Source: Arenicola marina (lineage: Eukaryota; Annelida; Polychaeta; Arenicolidae). From it: a DNA stretch of 64,000 nucleotides. This document shows, piece by piece, positions 12,201 through 21,200 of the stretch. A model generated the notes under the pieces. The model saw only the letters and a list, made by a program, of their open reading frames with translations, did not search any database and was not told the DNA's origin. The position numbers and the translations under genes were made by a program. Position 1 is the stretch's first letter, and the number at the start of each line of letters is the position of its first letter. The stretch is taken from assembly GCA_964019135.1 (NCBI GenBank), contig OZ025248.1, forward strand, positions 32,295,670 through 32,359,669. The letters are read 5' to 3'.

Positions 12201-15200
12201 ACACACAACATTAGACATAATTGATTGCTTAACCTAGGAATGTTAATGTCAGTATATTAATTGTTTTATTTTACAAAACAGTTCATACAATAAAATCTCT
12301 TTTTACATGATTTATATAATATAAAATGCTTTGAAATACTAATGCTGACAATGTCAAGTTATATTCATCACCAAAACGTTGGCACTGTCATCTCAGGCTT
12401 TCCTACATGAATATTTTTGAATATGGAGTCCTTAAGCAGAGTTTGAGCAGACCATACAGCTCTTGTGAAAACAGTCGCTGTCCCTTTTCAGCAGATCCTC
12501 ACGCTGAAGACTGATTACCCATTTAGCTGAAATATAAGATAAATAACAAGTTACCAACAAATACCAGTAATACAGTGGTCCGTATATTATACAACCTTCC
12601 GCTACACCACCTTTAAAATGGATTAACTGTATTTCCATCCAGAACTATGAGTATCCAGGACTCACCATACTGATTATGACTAAAACTAATTATTATATCT
12701 TAACCAAAGGAAAAAAATGGTCCATCTAGGCCTAATTATGTTTTCAGAAATCTATGGTTTCCACCGTCTGCCCTCGTAAGAGGCGGGGGAGGGGGGGGGG
12801 GCAAGGGGATTGGAGTAGTAAATAAATGACCATCGTGATCAAGGGTTTTCAATAATCGTGAACTAGGAATCTTATTATCAAATAACCATGGATTGGGAAA
12901 TCGCTAATTTATATCATGTATCCACCCGTCCTATGTATACTGGGAGTTATCCTTTTTAATTCATTGTCACCTGGGTGATCTGGCAACCCAACCACCCTGT
13001 ACTCCCCGGCAGCTGGTAGCCCTTGTAGCCCCACCCGCTATTGGATCTGCCAATGAAAACCAATTAGGAAGTGTGATAATTAGCTAGTAAGCTTATTGGT
13101 CAATCAGTTAATAGTGACTACTTGTTTTTATGTTCCCTTACTGGGCCTTAGTCTGAAACTGCTTGGAACAATGGCCCGGTTATGTCTCCCAGGCTAGCCA
13201 TCGTATAGCCTGAATGTTCAGACGTTACAGTTTGACAGTCTGAGGCTTACTGTAACGTCTGAACACATGGCGTGCAATAGCCTGAATGTTCAGACGTTAC
13301 AGTTTGACAGTCTGATGCAAGCGTCAATTAAGACTGTACCGTATGAACATTCAGGCTAGCCATCGTACTAGTGAGTAACATCTCTCTTTATCGCTCAGGT
13401 AGCAGACACTTGCCGGCAAAGTTTAGTTTACACCAACATGAAAGCGAATAACCTGTTACAGAATTTCAAACATTTGCTTACCTCTCTTGGTCCTTCGAAA
13501 ATCCTCAAAATCCAGATGCTGGCTTCTTTACTGGGCAATTTGTGCATCAATTGGTGGCACGAAGCTGCCCGCCGGTCTTCCAGCCTCTCGCCGACATGTT
13601 GACATTTCTAACACGGTCTCTCATAGATGGCGCTGCGAACGGCGTATCACCGCGCGAAATGCAGAGTTTGCTATCCTATTATACACTATCTTTGGTAACA
13701 TTGAAGACCGCGTAGCTCCGTCGGTAGAGCGTTTCCCTTTTGATACTGGGGTCGTGCGTTCAATTCTCGAGGGGGGTCCGATAATCTTTTTCCCTGCATT
13801 TCGTGCAACAACTACATTCTCCCATAAAAGTGGTTATCACTGTTTTAAGATTAGACCGATTCATTCATGCAACGGCACAGGCACAGTCAATCAATACGTG
13901 CATGGAGGGGGTGGGGGTGGGGTAGAATTATTACCACATTGGGTCCTTTCATGAGATAAAATATGTCAGCATAATTCTATATACCCAGCATAATATCTCC
14001 CCGGGTAAAACACGGGGTTCAACAACGCTTGTGTGCACAAGTTTTCACGTGGTTTGATTTGGGTTTAACGGCACTTTCAGCCTGTAAGGCTATAGGCCTA
14101 TCGTGCCATTTCACGTGGGTCTATCATATGAATAGTAGGCAAAGAATGTCCGGGTCATAGGATTCACTAATAGTCCAGGCGATTGGTGCAGCATTTTGAG
14201 TGAATTGGGTTTTTTTTCATAAAAGCATGAGATTTGGCATACTGCATAAATACATTATAAGGAATATTTCCAAACATGGAGCCATCTCAAATTCAGCCCA
14301 TATCGGCCGTGGCGGCCATTTTGTTCCGCCATTACTGAAAATAACTGCTTGGTCTCTATCTTCGCAACGAAGCATGCAACTGCGGCATTCTTGGTGTACT
14401 CACCTATATTTTCATGGTCAGCCATTTTTTCTATGACGTTTAAAATATCGTAGAAATGTCCAGAATTGAATTGGGCGGCCATTTTGTTCCGCCATTACTG
14501 AAAATATCCGATTGGCTCATATCTTCACAACCAAGCATGCTACTGCGGCATTCTTGGTGTACTCACCTATATTTTCATGGTCAGCCATTATGCCTATGAC
14601 GTTAAAAATATCGTGAGAATGTCCAGAATTGAGTTGGGCGGCCATTTTGTTCCGCCATTACTGAAAATATCCGATTGGCTCATATCTTCACAACCAAGCA
14701 TGCTACTGCGGCATTCTTGGTGTACTCACCTATATTTTCATGGTCAGCCATTATGCCTATGACGTTTAAAATATCGTGGGAATGTCCAGAATTGAGTTGG
14801 GCGGCCATTTTATTTCGCCATTACTGAAAATATCCGATTGGCTCATATCTTCACAACCAAGAATACTACTGCGGCATTGTTGATGAACTCACCTATATTC
14901 TTATGGTCAGCCATTATTCCTATGACATTTAAAATATCGTGGGATTGTCCAGAATTAAGCTGGGCGGCCATTTTGTTCCGCCATTACTGAAAATTGCATT
15001 ATAGGTTCACAACCAAACAGGCAAGTGTGGTATCTTTGGTATAGGCACCTATATTTTCACGGTCGGCCATGAATGATATGGCTTTTAAAATATCGTGCAA
15101 TTGTCCTGAATCGAGCTGGGTGGTCATTTTGTTTTACCATTGATGAAAATCGCAGTTTTATGCATAGGTTCACAATCGAGCATGCTATTTTAAAACTCCT

Positions 15201-18200
15201 GGTGTAGGCAGCCGTATTTTCATGGTCAGCCATTATTGTTATGCCATTTAAAATGTCGAGTAATTGTTCTGAACGTATCTCAACAAAAGCATATAAATCA
15301 TTCTCCATGACTGTTCCTGATTTAAACCCTACATAGTCCAAATGTCACTTTAAATTTTTTTGGTGGAATTTAGCCGAGGTCTAACCCTAAAACACTACCC
15401 TCTCTGAGAGACAATTTTCAGAGCTAGATGTTGCTATGTACAGGGCTTTGCACGATCTATTACATAAATAATAACATTCCCTGTACCCAAGCAACACATA
15501 CATGCAGCCTAGCAACCGGTAATAGTAACCAACCATCCTTTGTTTGTAACACAATTAAAATACCGTAACCATGACAACTATTCGACAGTTTGTCTACAAT
15601 GTTGCATTTAGTGAACCGTTAATAATGGAATTTTGAAAGTTTGTGATCATTGACATTGTCGATAGTTGTGGACATGGTAAAGTCATGGCAAGCACGCCTT
15701 TGAATGCGTCAACAATGAGTCAACATACAGTGTTAAGGCAGTTGCAGACAACTGATTGGACCAGGTGTATCGTTTGTCAAACAGTGACACATGAGCGCCT
15801 ACAGGGTCCAGCGCGAAGCGATCGCAACGACAAAGTTAAAGGCGTCGGATACCAGACATTCTCGGACAATGTGCAACAGTTTCACCTGCTGAACACACTT
15901 CCGGTACCATTAGACCTACGCAGACTAGACGATGGTGGGGGTATGGCAATTACACTTCAGCAGCATCAAGCCAGATGGCATAAATCTTGTCATCTCAAAT
16001 TTAATAACATCAAACTCAAGAGGGCAAAGAAAAGGCAAACCACAACCCTTTATCATGCTGATGAAGGTACGACATTGTCGAGAAAATATACCCGATTGAG
16101 CGATGGACATACACGGACGTCAGGCGAGGATATATGTTTCTTCTGTGAGAAGACATCACCGTCAAAATCGTTGCACGCAGCTTCTACATTTCGTCTGGAC
16201 AAACGCGTCAGGCAGTGCGAACAGAAATTACAAGATCATAGACCGCTTGCGAAACTCAGTGCGGGAGATATGGTTGCAATCGGAGCAAATTACCATGCAC
16301 CAAGTTTGGCGTCTTATTATAATAAAACGGAATCTCTTGATAAACGAGATGACCGTGCCAAAACTGAAGACGTTAAGGATAGCATAGCTTTTGCAGAACT
16401 AATAACAACTAGGAATCTACCATCAATCCAAGGTTACGCAGTTGAAGACTCGTATACTGCGTCAGTTCCCCGAAATGAGCGACCACAAACAAGGGCGAGA
16501 TGTTCTAATAGTGTGCGACAATGATATCGGTCATGCATTAAATAAATCTCTTGAAGACGATTTCGGCGACGAAGCTATTTGTCTGACTAAAGCAGCACAT
16601 AGTGTGCGTAAGGACATGCTTGAGATGAAGACGATGTTTACAAATATGGGTGTCTACACCAAAAACACTGCACTAGCATGCTTGGTTTAAACTTATTCAC
16701 CAAAATGCTATTTTCCATAATGGCGGAACAAAATGGCCGCAGCTCGAGTCAGGACAATCGCACGATATGTTAAATGCCACGACAATACTGGCTAACCATA
16801 CAAATATGGGTGTCTACACCAAAAACACTGCACTAGCATGCTTGGTTGTAAACTTATTCGCCAAAATGCTATTTTCCATAATGGCGGAACAAAATGGCCG
16901 CAGCTCGAGTCGGGACAATCGCACGATATGTTGGATGCCACAACAATAATGGCTGACCATACAAATATGGGTGTCTACACCAAAAACACTGCACTAGCAT
17001 GCTTGGTTTTAAACTTATTCATCAAAATGCTATTTTCCATAATGGCGGAACAAAATGGCCGCAGCTCGAGTCAAGACAATCGCACGATATTTTAAATACC
17101 ACGACAATAATGGCTGACCATACAAATATGGGTGTCTACACCAAAAACACTGCACTAGCATGCTTGGTCGTAAACATATTCACCAAAATGCAATTTTCCA
17201 AAATGGCGGAACAAAATGGCGGAGCAACTTCATTCAGGACACCCGTACCATATTTTAAATGTCATAGAAATAATCGTTGACCATAAAAATATGGGTCAAT
17301 ACACCAAAAGTGCCACATTCATATGCATAGTTGCAAAGATATTGGACAAAGTGCGATTTTCAGTAATGGCGGAACAAAATGGCCGCCACGGTCGACATAG
17401 GCTGAATTCGCGATGGCTCCATGTCTAGAAATATTCCTGAGAGTGTTATGTGGCCGTGTGGCAAATTTCATGCTCTTATGACAAAATTTTGTATTTTCTC
17501 ACAAATCGCCTGGACTATAAATAGTAATTGTCAATACTCAATAAAAAATAATCATAATAAAAGCAAAAACAATAGTAGATCCATAGACTAATATGTCACA
17601 GCACAAAGATCCTGGCTGACGTGGAAAGCGAGTTAAAAAATATAGGGGGGCTTTCATGTCAATTGACCCTTGCTGCATGCCGCGGGAAATACCCCACTTT
17701 TTTCAGATATACTCGCCCCAAAAGACCCTCCTTCTTCACATGTACTTGCTCCAGAACACACACAACCTTTTCATCTGCCTGAAATCAGTCATTTTATTAC
17801 TGAAAGCACCCCGGAGCTATTTCGCAGCGAACCCGCAGCAACTAGTGTCTCCCATTAGATTTCACGTGTTTGGCGAGTCACGCAGTTTGTGTTTGCAGGC
17901 ACAGCCTCGTTTTGGCGTCAATATGGCGATTCCGTGAATAAGGCGAATTAGATCGCCTGGCACTGAGAGTCACTCATGAGACAACCGCCTTGTGGTTTAT
18001 CAACTGTCTAATTGCTCATATATTACATAAATCTACTCTGATGGTTATAATTCTGATATGCACAGAACTTCAGTAGTTAGTTGTGTATCCAAGGACAGCT
18101 TTAGCCGATCTTGTGTGTGAAGCGAGTGAAGGCAAACAACCGGAAGATAGGCAGCACGTAAAGGCCGTTGATGCTAGGCATTGGCGTAGAGCATAAGTAC

Positions 18201-21200
18201 CCCTGTCGCGTGAGGTCTCGATAAGATCCCGTAGTGTCTGTACAGCCCTATTCGACATTGCTCTCCCTACAGCGTGCCCCTAGTTCCTGGGCATTCGCGA
18301 TTTAGAGAGGGTATTCCCCACCACCCATATGTACGTTGCATAACTGTCAGTATTTAATTTGGATGCCATTTTTTCATCAAGATATATTCTCTCTCGATGA
18401 CCAAAATTTTTTCTCTCACTCTGCATATGCCCTGACGACTTTTTATTTTGTGTTGGTAATGACGAATGCACGACGCTGTACGACGCTGGGGGTGACACAC
18501 CAAAAAGTCGTGCGTGGAAAAGTACATGGTGTCAAGTAGTAACTAAAGTATGGTTATATATCAGGGTTATATGGTTACTAGTTATTTATTTTGTTTGTAT
18601 ATAATGTTTTTGTTATTATTGTTTAGCCAATTCATGCGGATGTTACTGGAGCGTGGTTCGGTTGACCTCATCAGATGTAGACTCTTGCGACGTCACAAAT
18701 CTCCACTCTGGGCACGGGTTTGCAAATGGATCGTTCACAGCGTTTTTATGGTGATATTAATATTGATGGCATAAGAAGCATTCAGGGTTCCCACAGGAAA
18801 GACAAAAACAATGTCCCTGATTGAAAGTTTCCCCAAGTAACCGAACAGCATGTAGCCTTCACCTTCCCCGTATAGCCACGCAGACTTAATTGCCATTAAT
18901 TGTTAAATATTGTGCAGCTTAAAAGCCCGGCTGGCAGCACTGTTATACGATTTTGGTGGGGGGGGTTCTGCGGATGCCCCTTGATGCCTGAGGGAGCGGA
19001 CAGTTATGAGGAAAAAAGATACCCCAATAGAGCGGATATTTGAAAAGTTGCGGTCGGGAGGGGAGGGGGGGTCGGAAAATGTGCGTTCATAGAGCAGGTT
19101 GCCGCGAAAAAATAGCCCTTCTTAAACGCCCCAAACGAGCAGATTATGGCCTTTAAACGCCCCAAACGAGCAGATTCTGGCCTTTAAACGCCCCAAACGA
19201 GCAGATTTGGGCCTTTAAACGCCCCAAAATAGGAGATTTTGGCCTTAAAACGCCCCAACCTAGCAGATTCTGGCGGAAAAGCGTCCCGGTCGAGCGAATT
19301 TTAGCGGTGAAAATGGGGTCCTTTTACGCGAACCCCCCCCGGCCCACGGCAATTGCATTAAGTACCCCCCCCCCCCTCCACACACCGGGGTTTACGCACC
19401 TTGTGGATCGAAGGACGTGAAGTTTGTGGGTGCCTCATTGTCCCCGTTATCCTTATTTTTGGATTATATTAAGGATTATGTATGTGCAAATGGTGCACAC
19501 TTTTCGGTATTTAATACTAGCCAGATCTATTAGAATTCCAGGGCAAGGTTCAAGTGACAACTTTGTTGAAGGAGGCATGCGACGCTTTACTTGGGAGCAA
19601 AGGAATCACCCACAACAGAGCAATGCAAGTACATTTCTTGACTTGGTACACAGTTCTAACTACAGACAAAAAACATATCTAATATACCGTAATTTCCGGG
19701 GTATAAGTCGCACCCGCGGATTTTGAAAAATATTGAGACTTGAGCCGTACAGAAGTCGCACCGATGTATAAGTCGGACCTTCGGTGTGAGATTCGCCCGC
19801 GCTTTGAAGCACTGGGCGCATGACGCTGCGGTTGAAATAGCATTATGTTATGGAAAAGATAATTGGGATTTGTGAATGTAGACAACAGATGGGTGGATCC
19901 CAAAAGACTTAGCCAATGTTTTAAGGTAGCAAGTTGCGTCCTGTGCTAATGTTTGTTGTACAAGGCCGTAAGAATTGACTGATGTGTGTTTCTGTGATGG
20001 GTACTCGTGACACAGTTTCAGCGGCACCGGCTTAACACCCCGCGGATTAGGCATTGTTTATACAGGTGCATGGTGGACACCTCGCGTGGTCAGTGAAGCT
20101 GTGTTGCATTAGTAGGGGAGTGGGGAGTGGAGTGGAGTAATTGCCTTCTTGGCCTCCTCAACCGGATGGGATTATGATAGACGGGGACGGTGCATCGGCG
20201 ACTTCCGGTCTCCCAGCAGGCCAAGTTGTTCGAGGAGAAGGTGGGGGGAGGGGGGTCCCCGGAGGAGCGGGGGGGGTTCCTGAAAGACAAACTTCCATTT
20301 GGGCCATATATAATCCTGACAACTTCTATATTTCTGGTTGTATTTACATATTCAGATTTTACTTTTTCACCATTTTCCCTGATCCGTGGGAACCCTGAAC
20401 ATTGTAACTTAACTGGCGGATCCAGGGGATTTAGGGCCCCAAATTTATACCATTTAACATGAAAACCGAAACCGCGCCCCCCCCCCCCGCCCCTATCCAG
20501 CAAATCTGGATCTAACCCTGAAACGCCCCCCCCCCATCCAGAGTTTCTGGATCCGCCCCTGCTTAATGTCACCTGATAAATGGCTTTTGTAACCGCCAGT
20601 AACAGACCGTTCCAGGGGAAATTCTGGCAGGCGCGTTTTTCCGGTGAACGTTAGCTCGTTCTGCGCTGCATAGCACGTAAAAGGCGAGTACCCACTTATA
20701 TTATAGCTGTATATTTTCAACAGTGTATTATAGGTTAACAGGGTGTTTTCTAAAAACAAAAGTCCACCTAGTACAGACATATATCTTGACTATCAAATAA
20801 TATCATTTGGAGAACGAGATGGAGGCATAAAAGCCGAGAAAACAGCTGATATAAATGCCAACCGGTGAATGAAAAGACTGTCACTACGCTGGGCATGGCA
20901 GGAAAACGGCCATATTCCCGGTCTGATTTAGTGCGGAATTAATAATCGTTCTGGCGTCCAGGAATGCCGAACGGGAAGCCTAACAGATTGTTCTAACGGC
21001 CTGCTGAACTGTTCTTAATCTAGTGAAATATAAGCTGTGCTTCCATTACATAATATAATACTCACAGGAAAGTTTATAGATACATGTTTGTTTGTTCTGT
21101 GAGTAACAATGCCACAGAATCCATCTATCCCTGACAAAAGAAACGTTGACGCTGGGCACCTGAACCAACTCCATAGGCTTGCATGGTAAACGCATGTGAG

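Larger units (their letters stand above)
14171..17517. mobile_element. Foldback-type transposon with long, tandemly repeated inverted termini
   Basis: The ends are mutual inverted repeats: TAGTCCAGGCGAT at 14171 and its complement ending at 17517, both flanked by TAA, a possible 3-bp target duplication of the kind PIF/Harbinger elements make. The left arm (about 14171-15340) holds units anchored by GGCGGCCATTTTGTTCCGCC at 14311, 14474, 14637, 14800 and 14963, period 163. The right arm (about 16640-17517) holds the inverted units at 16721, 16882, 17043, 17204 and 17367, period 161-163. A cysteine-rich gene fragment (15685-16640) lies between the arms. The structure is like Drosophila FB/Galileo elements; homology to them is not implied. 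It lies in GABA-B intron 1. Confidence 0.8.

Noticed and set aside
13706..13782. Functional tRNA gene
   Set aside because: A and B boxes are present, but the acceptor and anticodon stems do not pair properly.
18070..18258. Duplicate copy of GABA-B exon 2
   Set aside because: INGLYVLPIFRLF resembles INALYRLLYR only over a dozen residues. No GxxCS motif, acceptor or donor in the right places.
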